A stretch of DNA of 64,000 nt from Xanthomonas euroxanthea (GTDB lineage: Bacteria > Pseudomonadota > Gammaproteobacteria > Xanthomonadales > Xanthomonadaceae). Below, in pieces: positions 37,812-45,773 of this stretch (position 1 is the first letter of the stretch; every line of letters starts with the position of its first letter). Position numbers and translations under genes: made by a program. The stretch is from NCBI RefSeq assembly GCF_900476395.1, contig NZ_UIHB01000001.1, forward strand, positions 1,269,385 to 1,333,384, given 5' to 3'. The notes beneath the pieces are model-generated. The model was not told where the DNA came from and did not search any database. It saw nothing but the letters and a program-made list of their open reading frames with translations.

Positions 37812-40232
37812 ATGGATGAGCAGCAGCACGTGCAGGCAAGGACCGACCGGACGCAGGAACGCGCCGCTGGCGACGATGGTGTGGCCCGGCATGGCCGCCG
37901 CTGGCTGACAGGGCTACGCTGGGGCGCTGTAGCACTGCTGTCTGCCGTGTTGCTGCTGGACCTGGCCTTCCCGCTGCCACTGCCCAAGTCGCGCGACACC
38001 TCCACGCTGGTGGTGGCACGCGATGGCACGCCGTTGCGCGCCTTCGCCGACCGCAACGGGGTGTGGCGCTATCCGGCCAGCCCGCAGAGTGTGTCGCCGC
38101 TGTACCTGCAGGCGTTGCTGAACTACGAGGACCGCTGGTTCTGGCGCCATCCCGGGGTCAATCCGTGGGGCCTGCTGCGTGCCGGCGGGCAGTGGATCGG
38201 GCAGGGGCGCATCGTCTCCGGCGGCTCGACGCTGACCATGCAGGTGGCGCGCATTCTCGACCCGCATACGCGCACACCGTGGGGCAAGGCCAAGCAATTG
38301 TTGCGCGCGCTGCAGCTGGAAGCGCACCTGAGCAAGCGCGAGATTCTGACGCTGTATCTGGAGCGCGCGCCCTACGGCGGCACCATCGAAGGCGTGGAAG
38401 CGGCCAGCTGGGCGTATCTGGGCAAGCCGGCCAAGGCCTTGTCGCAGGCCGAAGCCGCATTGCTGGCGGTATTGCCGCAATCGCCCAGCCGCCTGCGCCC
38501 GGATCGCCATCCCGAGGTCGCGCAACGCGCGCGCGACAAGGTGCTCGACCGCATGGTGGAGCTGGGAGTGTGGTCGCGCGCGCAGGTGGACGATGCGCGG
38601 ATCGAGCCGGTGGTGACGCGCTCGCTCACACCACCGTTGCATGCAGCCTTGCTCGCGCAGCGGCTGCACGGCGCGCAACCACGTGCAGCGCGCATCGTCA
38701 CGACGCTGGATGTCGAACTGCAGCGCACCCTGGAGGAGCGCGTGGCCACCTATTTCTCGCAGCTGCCCGAGCGCACCTCGGCCGCCTTGCTGGTGGTGGA
38801 CAATGCCAGCATGGAAGCGCGCGCGTATGTGGGTTCGGCCAGCTTCGGCGATCGCAAGCGGCTGGGGCATGTGGACATGGTGCAGGCCTGGCGCTCGCCC
38901 GGGTCCACCCTCAAGCCGTTTCTGTATGGCATGGCCCTGGACGATGGGGTGATCCACTCCGAAAGCCTGTTGGTGGATGCCCCGCAGAGCTTTGGCAGCT
39001 ACCGGCCCGGCAATTTCGATGCGGCCTTCAATGGCCCGGTGAGCGCGGCGACGGCGTTGCGGTTGTCGTTGAACGTGCCGGCGGTGGACCTGCTCGACCG
39101 GATCGGCCCGGCGCGGTTTGCCGCGCGGCTGTCCAATGCCGGCATCGGCCTGCGTTTCGCACATGGCAGCACGCCGTCGCTTGCATTGATATTGGGCGGC
39201 ACCGGTGCGCAACTGCAGGAGTTGGTCGGTGCCTTTGCGGCGCTCAATCGCGGCGGCATCGCCGGGCGCGTGCGCTACACGCCGGCCGATCCGCGCATCG
39301 AGCGCCGGCTGATGTCGCCGGGCGCGGCCTGGATCGTGCGCGAGATCCTGCAGAGCAATCCGCGCCCCGGGTATGGCGGCGGGACCTTCGACACCACTGC
39401 GCGCCCGGGCGTGGCCTGGAAGACCGGCACCAGCTACGGCTACCGCGATGCGTGGGCGATCGGCGGCACGCGCCGCTACACGGTCGGGGTGTGGGTGGGG
39501 CGGCCGGACGGCACGCCGCTGCCCGGCCAGTACGGCGCCGTCACCGCGTTGCCGTTGATGTTCGAAGTCATCGACGCCTTGCCCCGCAGCGCCGGCGACA
39601 GCGCGCCGGTGCCGATGCCGCCCACCGTGCAGGCGCTGGCCATCTGCTGGCCGCTCGGCGGCGCGGCCGATCAGACACCACCGGCGCAATGCGCACGCCG
39701 CGCCGACGCCTACGTGCTCGATGGCGCCGTACCGCCCACCTTTGCCGAACGCGATGCGCGGCTATGGCACGGCGGGCAGCTGCATTTCGATGTGGATGCG
39801 CGCAGCGGGCAGCGGTTGTCGCAGGAGTGCAGCCAGCCGCATCAGCGCGTGCCGCAGGCCGTGGCACGCTGGCCGGCGTTGGTGTCGCCCTGGCTCAGTG
39901 CGGCCGAGCGCAAGGCCGCGCAATTGCCACCACTGGCCGCGGACTGTCTGCCGGATGGACGCATGACCGGTGGCGGTGTGCTGCGGATCGACGGGCTGAG
40001 CGATCGCGCCACGCTGGCGCGTGCCAACGCCGCATCGCGCCCGGTGCGCCTGCACCTGCGTGCCCTGGGCAGCGATGCGCGCATCGACTGGTTGCTGGAC
40101 GGCCGCTGGATCGCACAGACCAACGGACGCCAGGGATTTCAGCGCGATTTCGCGGAAGTCGGCACGCATACGCTCACCGCAATGGCCAGCGACGGTGCCT
40201 GGACACAGCTGCGCTTTCGCGTATTGCGCTGA
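37812..40232 (+). CDS. pbpC: Penicillin-binding protein 1C
   Basis: 806 residues from MDEQQHVQ; a start seven codons earlier (MPCILGR) is possible. One N-terminal transmembrane helix (residues 33-55) leads to a GT51 glycosyltransferase domain (NYEDRWFWRHPGVNPWG, SGGSTLTMQVAR). The transpeptidase domain has S365-T-L-K368 and the KTGTSYGYRDAW triad. The C-terminal 90-residue BiPBP_C domain is specific to PBP1C. It polymerises peptidoglycan and typically works with alpha-2-macroglobulin, encoded at 27312-32234. The two genes are usually adjacent; here they are not. Confidence 0.94.
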   Translation: MDEQQHVQARTDRTQERAAGDDGVARHGRRWLTGLRWGAVALLSAVLLLDLAFPLPLPKSRDTSTLVVARDGTPLRAFADRNGVWRYPASPQSVSPLYLQALLNYEDRWFWRHPGVNPWGLLRAGGQWIGQGRIVSGGSTLTMQVARILDPHTRTPWGKAKQLLRALQLEAHLSKREILTLYLERAPYGGTIEGVEAASWAYLGKPAKALSQAEAALLAVLPQSPSRLRPDRHPEVAQRARDKVLDRMVELGVWSRAQVDDARIEPVVTRSLTPPLHAALLAQRLHGAQPRAARIVTTLDVELQRTLEERVATYFSQLPERTSAALLVVDNASMEARAYVGSASFGDRKRLGHVDMVQAWRSPGSTLKPFLYGMALDDGVIHSESLLVDAPQSFGSYRPGNFDAAFNGPVSAATALRLSLNVPAVDLLDRIGPARFAARLSNAGIGLRFAHGSTPSLALILGGTGAQLQELVGAFAALNRGGIAGRVRYTPADPRIERRLMSPGAAWIVREILQSNPRPGYGGGTFDTTARPGVAWKTGTSYGYRDAWAIGGTRRYTVGVWVGRPDGTPLPGQYGAVTALPLMFEVIDALPRSAGDSAPVPMPPTVQALAICWPLGGAADQTPPAQCARRADAYVLDGAVPPTFAERDARLWHGGQLHFDVDARSGQRLSQECSQPHQRVPQAVARWPALVSPWLSAAERKAAQLPPLAADCLPDGRMTGGGVLRIDGLSDRATLARANAASRPVRLHLRALGSDARIDWLLDGRWIAQTNGRQGFQRDFAEVGTHTLTAMASDGAWTQLRFRVLR

Positions 40233-40272
40233 CCGGGTCGGTAACGGGCATGTGCGGTGGCCGGCAACCCCC

Positions 40273-40340
40273 GTAGGAGCGCACCCGGGCGCGACAGGGC
40301 ATTCCCGGTAACGCCCCGTCGCGCCCGGGTGCGCTCCTAC
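40273..40340 (-). repeat. REP palindrome R1 (GTAGGAGCGCACC family)
   Basis: Two perfect 23-bp arms (40273-40295 and 40318-40340; GTAGGAGCGCACCCGGGCGC at the outer end) enclose 22 bases. Read on the minus strand, its loop resembles the TTACCGGSAATGCC loop of the copies around the RAYT gene, so it is in opposite orientation to R2, R4 and R5. It sits 40 bp behind pbpC. Confidence 0.9.
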
Positions 40341-40358
40341 GCAGCGCTTGGGCGGCAC

Positions 40359-40395
40359 AAAAAAAACAGGCAGGGCGCTCTCGGCGCCCTGTCTG
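40359..40395 (-). terminator. Intrinsic terminator of the peroxiredoxin-bacterioferritin operon
   Basis: Read on the minus strand, a stem with AGGGCGC/GCGCCCT at its core and GU-extended flanks is followed by eight T. It is 130 bp downstream of the bacterioferritin-like gene stop. Confidence 0.82.
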
Positions 40396-40410
40396 TTGCA
40401 TCATCGAGTC

Positions 40411-40440
40411 GACTTCGACTTCGACTTCGACTTCGACTTC
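40411..40440. repeat. Five tandem GACTTC hexamers
   Basis: Five exact head-to-tail copies of GACTTC between the terminator and the stop codon of the bacterioferritin-like gene. Outside the coding region; probably variable in length between strains. Confidence 0.85.
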
Positions 40441-40524
40441 AACTTGTCTTCGATGTCGTTGTCGATGCGACGCCACCATCGATCGCAACGCATCGCTACG
40501 TTGCAATCACGCGGCTCGCTCAAC

Positions 40525-41082
40525 TCACTCGCCGATCCAGCCTTCCAGCAGGTCCGCAAACTCGTCGGCATGCTCTTCTTCCTGGGCCAGGATGCTTTCC
40601 AGGATGCGCTTGGTGGTGGTGTCCTTGTCGCCGATGAAATCGATCATCTCGCGATAGCTGTCGATGGCGATGCGTTCGGCGATCAGGTTCTCCCTGACCA
40701 TGTCGCGCAGGTCGGTGCCTTCCTTGTATTCGGCATGCGAGCGCTTGGTCAGCGTGTCCGGGTTGAGGTCCGGTTCACCGCCCAGTTGCACGATGCGCTC
40801 GGCAAGCTTGTGCGCGTGTTCCTGTTCCTGCTGCGCATGCTCCAGGAACTCGCCCTTGACCGCGTCGGCAAGCATGCCCTTGGCCATGAAGTAGTGGCGG
40901 TAGTAGCGCAGGGTGCACACGTATTCGGTGGCCAGTGCGGTGTTGAGCAGGTCGATCACCGCCTCGCGGTCGGCGTGGTAGCTCTCGGTGATGGCACCGT
41001 CTTCGATGCTCTGGCGTGCGCGGTTGCGCAAGGTGGCGGTATCGGTAATGCCGGGGAGTTGCTTGGCTGGCTGGGTAGACAT
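40525..41082 (-). CDS. Bacterioferritin/Dps-like ferritin-family protein
   Basis: 185 residues if started at MSTQPAKQLPGITD; the frame extends 47 codons upstream into the peroxiredoxin gene region, which I reject. The four-helix ferritin-like pattern is visible: EYVCTLRYYRHY, EFLEHAQQEQEHAHKLAERI, ERIAIDSYREM and ESILAQEEEHADEFADLL give paired Glu/His iron ligands. A bacterioferritin-type haem Met is not obvious, so it is best called a bacterioferritin-like or DNA-protecting ferritin homologue. It stores iron and limits oxidative damage. It is 44 bp after the peroxiredoxin gene, in the same direction, which supports an oxidative-stress role. Confidence 0.88.
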   Translation of the reverse strand: MSTQPAKQLPGITDTATLRNRARQSIEDGAITESYHADREAVIDLLNTALATEYVCTLRYYRHYFMAKGMLADAVKGEFLEHAQQEQEHAHKLAERIVQLGGEPDLNPDTLTKRSHAEYKEGTDLRDMVRENLIAERIAIDSYREMIDFIGDKDTTTKRILESILAQEEEHADEFADLLEGWIGE

Positions 41083-41125
41083 GGCTGGCCGGTTTCCTTC
41101 TGAGTGGACGGGGGGAATCAATGCA

Positions 41126-41608
41126 TCAATCGGGCAGGTGCTGCAGCACGTAATCGGCGGCAGACACCTTGAATTCGCCGGGTTCTTCGACAAACAAGGC
41201 CTTGACCACGGCATCGTCGGCATACAACGCGTAGCGGCGCGAGCGCAGGCCCATGCCCGAGCCGCTGGCGTCGATCTCCAGGCCCAGCGCGCGGGCCAGT
41301 TCGGCGTTGCCGTCGGGCAACAGGTGCAGGCCGTCGGGAATCAGCTGGCTGCGGCCCCAGGCCTGCATCACGAACGGGTCGTTGACCGCGGTGCACAGCA
41401 CCTCGATGCCGCGTTTACGGAATTCATCGAAGTGCTCCACATAGCCGGGCAGGTGCTTGGCCGAGCAGGTCGGGGTGAAGGCGCCCGGTACCGCGAACAG
41501 CAGCACCTTGCGCCCCGCGAACAGGCTGTGGGTGTCGACCGCCTCGATGCCCTCGCGCAGGCGCTTGAGCACGACTTCGGGAATGCGGTCACCAACGTGG
41601 ATGGTCAT
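41126..41608 (-). CDS. Peroxiredoxin (Prx5/AhpC-TSA, glutaredoxin-type family)
   Basis: 160 residues. PGAFTPTCSAKHLPGY carries the peroxidatic cysteine in the PxxxTxxC motif of the Prx5 family; RSRRYALYADDAVVKALFVEE is the typical C-terminal beta region. A second cysteine (EVLCTAVND) is conserved in the family. It reduces alkyl hydroperoxides and H2O2 using thioredoxin or glutaredoxin. First gene of a two-gene minus-strand unit with the bacterioferritin-like gene, divergent from hspA. Confidence 0.93.
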   Translation of the reverse strand: MTIHVGDRIPEVVLKRLREGIEAVDTHSLFAGRKVLLFAVPGAFTPTCSAKHLPGYVEHFDEFRKRGIEVLCTAVNDPFVMQAWGRSQLIPDGLHLLPDGNAELARALGLEIDASGSGMGLRSRRYALYADDAVVKALFVEEPGEFKVSAADYVLQHLPD

Positions 41609-41670
41609 GGGGCGGGCTCCTGTGGCTGAACGAATTCTAGAAAGGGGCAGGGGAAAAGCGCGTCAACGCG

Positions 41671-41698
41671 CTTGAAATCCGCAGCCGCACGCCTATTT
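41671..41698 (+). promoter_or_regulatory. Sigma-32-like heat-shock promoter of the hsp20 gene
   Basis: CTTGAAA (41671-41677) is followed after 14 bp by CCTATTT (41692-41698), close to the sigma-32 consensus CTTGAAA/CCCATNT. It lies 73 bp before the hsp20 start codon. Confidence 0.7.
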
Positions 41699-41770
41699 GA
41701 CGCACATGGCCGGCGCAACGTGCGCACGCCGCGGCAGCCGGCCCCTCACCCAACCTTTTGGAGGCTCGCA

Positions 41771-42247
41771 ATGAACATCGTTCGTTATCCCCAGTGGCCC
41801 ACCCACGCGCTGCAAAACGAGATCAAGCACGTGTTCGACCGTTTCTTCGAGCACAACGGCGACACCGACGAATCGGCGGTGGTGACCGCGCAGTGGGTGC
41901 CACGCGTGGACATCAAGGAAGAGCCCAACCACTTCGTGCTGTATGCCGACCTGCCGGGCATCGACCCCAGCCAGATCGAGGTGCAGATGGACAAGGGCAT
42001 CCTGTCGATCAAGGGCGAGCGCAACAGCGAGTCCAGCACCGAGACCGAGCGTTTCTCGCGCATCGAGCGCCGTTACGGCAGCTTCCATCGCCGCTTCGCG
42101 CTGCCCGACAGTGCCGACCCCGACGGCATCACCGCCGCCGGCCATAACGGCGTGCTGGAAATCCGCATCCCCAAGCGCCCGGCGGCCACCCCGCGCCGCA
42201 TCCAGGTCGGCACCGGCCAGGACACCAGCGGCGGCACCGTGCAGTAA
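41771..42247 (+). CDS. hspA: Small heat-shock protein, Hsp20/alpha-crystallin family
   Basis: 158 residues from an ATG with GGAGG (41759-41763) upstream. The alpha-crystallin domain spans about residues 40-135 (VPRVDIKEEPNHFVLYADLPG, GILSIKGER, FHRRFALPDSAD, NGVLEIRIPKR), ending in an IPK motif near the I-x-I/V position used for oligomer contacts. It holds unfolding proteins for refolding by DnaK. A sigma-32 promoter precedes it and a DnaJ-like cochaperone gene follows by 140 bp. Confidence 0.94.
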   Translation: MNIVRYPQWPTHALQNEIKHVFDRFFEHNGDTDESAVVTAQWVPRVDIKEEPNHFVLYADLPGIDPSQIEVQMDKGILSIKGERNSESSTETERFSRIERRYGSFHRRFALPDSADPDGITAAGHNGVLEIRIPKRPAATPRRIQVGTGQDTSGGTVQ

Positions 42248-42290
42248 GGCCGCAAAACCTGGAGCGAAGCGGCCTGCTTCGCTTCCCGGC

Positions 42291-42374
42291 GGCAACCGCA
42301 CCGTAGAATAGGTGCGGTTGCCCGCCCGGCTGCGATATGACTGGCTCGTGGCCTCGGCTGCGGGCCGTTTTTTT
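42291..42374 (+). promoter_or_regulatory. Structured leader before cbpA: 12-bp hairpin, then hairpin plus T-run
   Basis: GGCAACCGCACC and its exact complement (42291-42302, 42311-42322) form a perfect hairpin. Downstream, GCCCGC (42320-42325) can pair with GCGGGC (42360-42365), right before seven T (42368-42374). The second pairing shares three bases with the first hairpin, so the two could exclude each other. The cbpA ATG is 14 bp further on. Confidence 0.45.
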
Positions 42375-42387
42375 CAGAGGTGATTAG

Positions 42388-43278
42388 ATGGAATTCAAGG
42401 ATTACTACGCAACGCTGGGCGTGGAGCCCAGCGCAGGCGATGCGGAAATCAAGACCGCCTACCGCCGGCTCGCGCGCAAGTACCACCCCGACGTCAGCAA
42501 GGAAGCCGGCGCCGAAGACAAATTCAAGGCCATCAACGAAGCCTACGAGGCGCTGCGCGACCCGGCCAAGCGCAAGGCGTACGACCAGCTCAAGGCACAG
42601 GGCTTCCGCCCGGGCGACGAGTTCCAGGCCCCGCCCAGCTACGGCGGCGGGCAGGGCTACGACTTCGAGGAAGTGTTCGGCAACGGCGGCGCCGGTGGCG
42701 GCTTCAGCGATTTCTTCGAAAGCCTGTTTGCCGGCCAGCGCGGCGGCCGGCCGCGCGGCCCGGGGGCTGGTGCCGGCGCAGGGCCGCAGGCGCGCGGCGA
42801 TACCCGCGCCAAGCTGGCGGTGCCGTTGGAAGCGGTGTACGCGGGCGACAGCGTGCGCATCACCATCAACGGCAAGCAGCTGGACGTGCGCGTGCCCAAG
42901 GGCGTGCAGCCTGGCCAGGTGATCCGCCTGAGCGGGCAGGGCAATGGCGGCGGCAACCTGCTGCTGGAGATCGAATACGCCGCGCACCCGCAGTTCGAGG
43001 TGGACGGGCGCAACATCCTGTACACCTTGCAGGTCATGCCCTGGCAGGCGGCACTGGGCACCACGATCAGCGTGCCGACCCTGGGCGGGGCGGTGGAATT
43101 GAAGGTGCCGGCCGACTCCGACGCCGGCCGCAAGCTGCGCCTGCGCGGCCGCGGCCTGCCGGGCGCCACCCCGGGCGACCAGATCGTGGAGCTGGAGATC
43201 CTGGCCCCGGCCCCCACCGACGATGCGCAGAAGAAGGCCTACCGCAACCTGGCCAAGGCGTTCGGCGAATCGGTGTAG
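42388..43278 (+). CDS. cbpA: DnaJ-like cochaperone CbpA
   Basis: 296 residues, the CbpA length. A J-domain occupies residues 3-70 with HPD in KYHPDVSKEAG. A glycine-rich linker (residues 85-130) and a two-barrel C-terminal substrate-binding domain follow; no zinc-finger cysteines are present, which separates it from DnaJ. It stimulates DnaK and binds curved DNA in E. coli. AGAGG stands eight bases before the ATG. Confidence 0.93.
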   Translation: MEFKDYYATLGVEPSAGDAEIKTAYRRLARKYHPDVSKEAGAEDKFKAINEAYEALRDPAKRKAYDQLKAQGFRPGDEFQAPPSYGGGQGYDFEEVFGNGGAGGGFSDFFESLFAGQRGGRPRGPGAGAGAGPQARGDTRAKLAVPLEAVYAGDSVRITINGKQLDVRVPKGVQPGQVIRLSGQGNGGGNLLLEIEYAAHPQFEVDGRNILYTLQVMPWQAALGTTISVPTLGGAVELKVPADSDAGRKLRLRGRGLPGATPGDQIVELEILAPAPTDDAQKKAYRNLAKAFGESV

Positions 43279-43368
43279 GCGGCGTGGGGTGACGCGGGAA
43301 ATGGGTGAGGGTTCGGCAGGCAGGTGGTGCGCCATTGAACGTCGATCTGCGCGGTTGAATTGCCGCCG

Positions 43369-43409
43369 TCCCCTCATCCGGCGCTGTCTTCTCCTGATGG
43401 GAGAAGGGA
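43369..43409 (+). repeat. Dispersed palindromic repeat (CCTCATCCGCC family), copy 3
   Basis: CCCTCATCCGGCGCTGTCTT followed by CTCCTGATGGGAGAAGGGAC; a degenerate version of 18289-18341 with the same CTTCTCC/GGGAGAAG stem. The rest of the 380-bp gap (43279-43658) holds no supportable gene. Confidence 0.7.
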
Positions 43410-43658
43410 CCCGTCGTCCCCCTCGTATCGATGAGGGATTGAGGGCAGGGCAGCATGCACGTAATACGTGGGCGAGTGGCCTGCTGCGACGTTGTTGCAT
43501 CCAGCTGCGCCCTGCCCAACGTAGTACGCATTGGCTGGGGCAATCGCGCCGCGCCACCGGATCACGCCTCGTAACGGCATCGCCGGGCGCACCGTCTGGC
43601 CCAGCTACCGCAAGCGCGGCCGGCGCACTACACTCGCCGCGCACACTAGGGGAAACAC

Positions 43659-44045
43659 ATGGCACGCATTCTGATCGTCGACGACTCGCCGTCGCAGCTG
43701 CTGGGGATTCAGCGCATCGTCGAGAAGCTGGGGCACGAGACCATCACTGCAACCGATGGTGCCGCCGGCGTGGAAGCGGCCAAGTCGTCACTCCCGGATC
43801 TGGTGCTGATGGATGTGGTGATGCCCAACCTCAACGGCTTCCAGGCCACCCGCACGCTCAAGCGCGAGCCGACCACCCAGCACATCCCGGTGATCCTGGT
43901 GACCACCAAGGACCAGGACACCGATCGCATGTGGGGCATGCGCCAGGGAGCACGCGCCTACATCACCAAGCCGTTCTCCGAAGACGAGTTGCTGGAAGTG
44001 ATGGAGCGCGTGTTCAACCAGAAAGACGAACCGCCGATGGCGTGA
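43659..44045 (+). CDS. Single-domain response regulator (CheY/PilH-like)
   Basis: 128 residues, receiver domain only. D7-D8 in LIVDDS form the acid pocket, D52 in LVLMDVVMP is the phosphorylation site, T82/T83 in LVTTKD and K104 in YITKPF complete the active site. Without an output domain it must act by protein binding. The sequence resembles PilH/PilG-type twitching regulators and stand-alone receivers of Xanthomonas, but no histidine kinase or pil gene is next to it, so the partner is unknown. Confidence 0.88.
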   Translation: MARILIVDDSPSQLLGIQRIVEKLGHETITATDGAAGVEAAKSSLPDLVLMDVVMPNLNGFQATRTLKREPTTQHIPVILVTTKDQDTDRMWGMRQGARAYITKPFSEDELLEVMERVFNQKDEPPMA

Positions 44046-44633
44046 GTGCGGCGGCGAGGGTGGGAGCAGGGTTGGCGGAGGCGTTCCGGACTGCGTTGTG
44101 CCAGCGCAGCATCGCCCCAGCCGCATGCCCCTCAGCGCTGATGCCAACGTCAGCCGCGCCGCCAGTGCCGTTTGGACACCGATGCTCGCCTGCCATTGGC
44201 GGCATCCTGCGCCGCAACCCGGGGTCGGCAAAGCGCAGCGATTGCTTGGCCTGACCGCGACCCTGGGCTATCCAGCCAGGCCAGACGCCGGATCGGTCGA
44301 CTGACAATGGCCACGCGTCAGCGAGCAGCACGATGTCGTCGGCGTCATCGTGCAGCGCATCGCAGGCCGGGTCTGCGTCCAGTCTCGGCGTGATCACCAT
44401 TGGCCAACTCCAGAACGCGCGCCCGGTGCTTGCCCCCAGATCGCGCTGACACCGTGTCCTTCCCCGTCTGCGAACCCGGCCATCGGCTCGATTCACCCCA
44501 GCGGCTAAACCGGGACGCACCAATTGGGGCCTTTCAAAACGGTCGGTCTGCCCCATCTAGTAGAATCAGCGAATCAAACAACACGGCGGCACTGCGGGAC
44601 TGGCCCGCACAGCCCCTCGATCATGGAGCGTGC
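44046..44633. other. 588-bp gap without a recognisable gene
   Basis: Short open frames here have no recognisable domain and are not continuous with hflK. TAGAAT at 44561-44566 resembles a -10 box for hflK but no convincing -35 accompanies it. I see no repeat or RNA gene. Confidence 0.5.
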
Positions 44634-45773
44634 ATGGCCTGGAACACACCCGGCAACAAGGGCGGAGACGGCCCGGACCCCAACCGTCGCAGGTCCTGGG
44701 GCCCGCGCGGTGGTGGCAACGGTGGTGGCTGGGGCAATCTGCCCGCCCCGTTGAAAGAGCTGTTCGATGGTGGCGTGGGGCGCTGGATCCTGGTCGCGGT
44801 GGTGCTGATGGTGCTGTTCTCCAGCTTCCAGCTCATCGGCGAACAGCAGCGCGGCGTGGTGCTGCGCTTCGGCCAGTTCTCGCGCATCCTGCAGCCCGGC
44901 CCGAACTTCAAGCTGCCCTGGCCGGTCGAGTCGGTGCGCAAGGTCAACGCCACCGAGATCAAGACCTTCAGCAACCAGGTGCCGGTGCTGACCCGCGACG
45001 AGAACATCGTCAACGTCTCGCTCAACGTGCAGTACCAGATCAGCGACCCGCGCAAGTACCTGTTCGGGTCGCGCAATGCCGATCTGGTGCTGGAGCAGGC
45101 CGCGCAGAGTGCCGTGCGTGAGCAGGTCGGCCGTTCCGACCTCAATACCGTGCTCAACAACCGCGGCCCGCTGGCCATTGCCTCCAAGGATCGCCTGCAG
45201 GCGGCACTGGACGCCTACAACACCGGCCTGGCCGTCACCGGCGTGACCCTGCCCGACGCCCGCCCGCCGGAAGAAGTGAAGCCGGCCTTCGACGAGGTCA
45301 ACGGTGCCCAGCAGGTGCGCGAGCGCCTGATCAACGAAGCCCAGGCCTACGCCGCCAAGGTGGTGCCCGAGGCACGCGGCCAGGGTGCGCGTACCCGCAC
45401 CGGCGCCGAAGGCTACAAGCAGGCGGTGATCTCCAAGGCCGAGGGCGACGCCGATCGCTTCACGCTGTTGCAGGAGCAGTACGCCAACGCCCCAGAGGTC
45501 ACGCGCAAGCGCCTGTGGCTGGAAACCGTGCAGAAGGTGCTGTCGGAGAACCGCAAGGTGATCGGCAGCGATGGCCGCCAGGTCATCTACGTGCCGTTGC
45601 CGGCCGACGCCGGCAAGTCCGCCAGCAACAGCGGCACTACGGGCAACAGCGGCATGCCGTCGATGGTGCCGCAGGATGTGCTGTTGAATCCGCCGCAAAC
45701 CAGCGGCGGCAGCGAGGGCATCCGCAATCCGGAGCGCGGCCCGCGCCCGACCGGCCGTGAGGGAACCGAATAA
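44634..45773 (+). CDS. hflK: FtsH protease modulator HflK
   Basis: 379 residues from MAWNTPGNKGGDG; an in-frame extension of 78 codons upstream is not family-like. A glycine- and asparagine-rich cytoplasmic N-terminus, one transmembrane helix (about 58-80), then the SPFH/band 7 domain (GEQQRGVVLRFGQFSRILQPG). The C-terminus is Ser/Gly/Asn-rich. With HflC it forms a periplasmic-facing cage around FtsH and limits its access to membrane proteins. The stop TAA shares one base with the start of hflC. Confidence 0.95.
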   Translation: MAWNTPGNKGGDGPDPNRRRSWGPRGGGNGGGWGNLPAPLKELFDGGVGRWILVAVVLMVLFSSFQLIGEQQRGVVLRFGQFSRILQPGPNFKLPWPVESVRKVNATEIKTFSNQVPVLTRDENIVNVSLNVQYQISDPRKYLFGSRNADLVLEQAAQSAVREQVGRSDLNTVLNNRGPLAIASKDRLQAALDAYNTGLAVTGVTLPDARPPEEVKPAFDEVNGAQQVRERLINEAQAYAAKVVPEARGQGARTRTGAEGYKQAVISKAEGDADRFTLLQEQYANAPEVTRKRLWLETVQKVLSENRKVIGSDGRQVIYVPLPADAGKSASNSGTTGNSGMPSMVPQDVLLNPPQTSGGSEGIRNPERGPRPTGREGTE

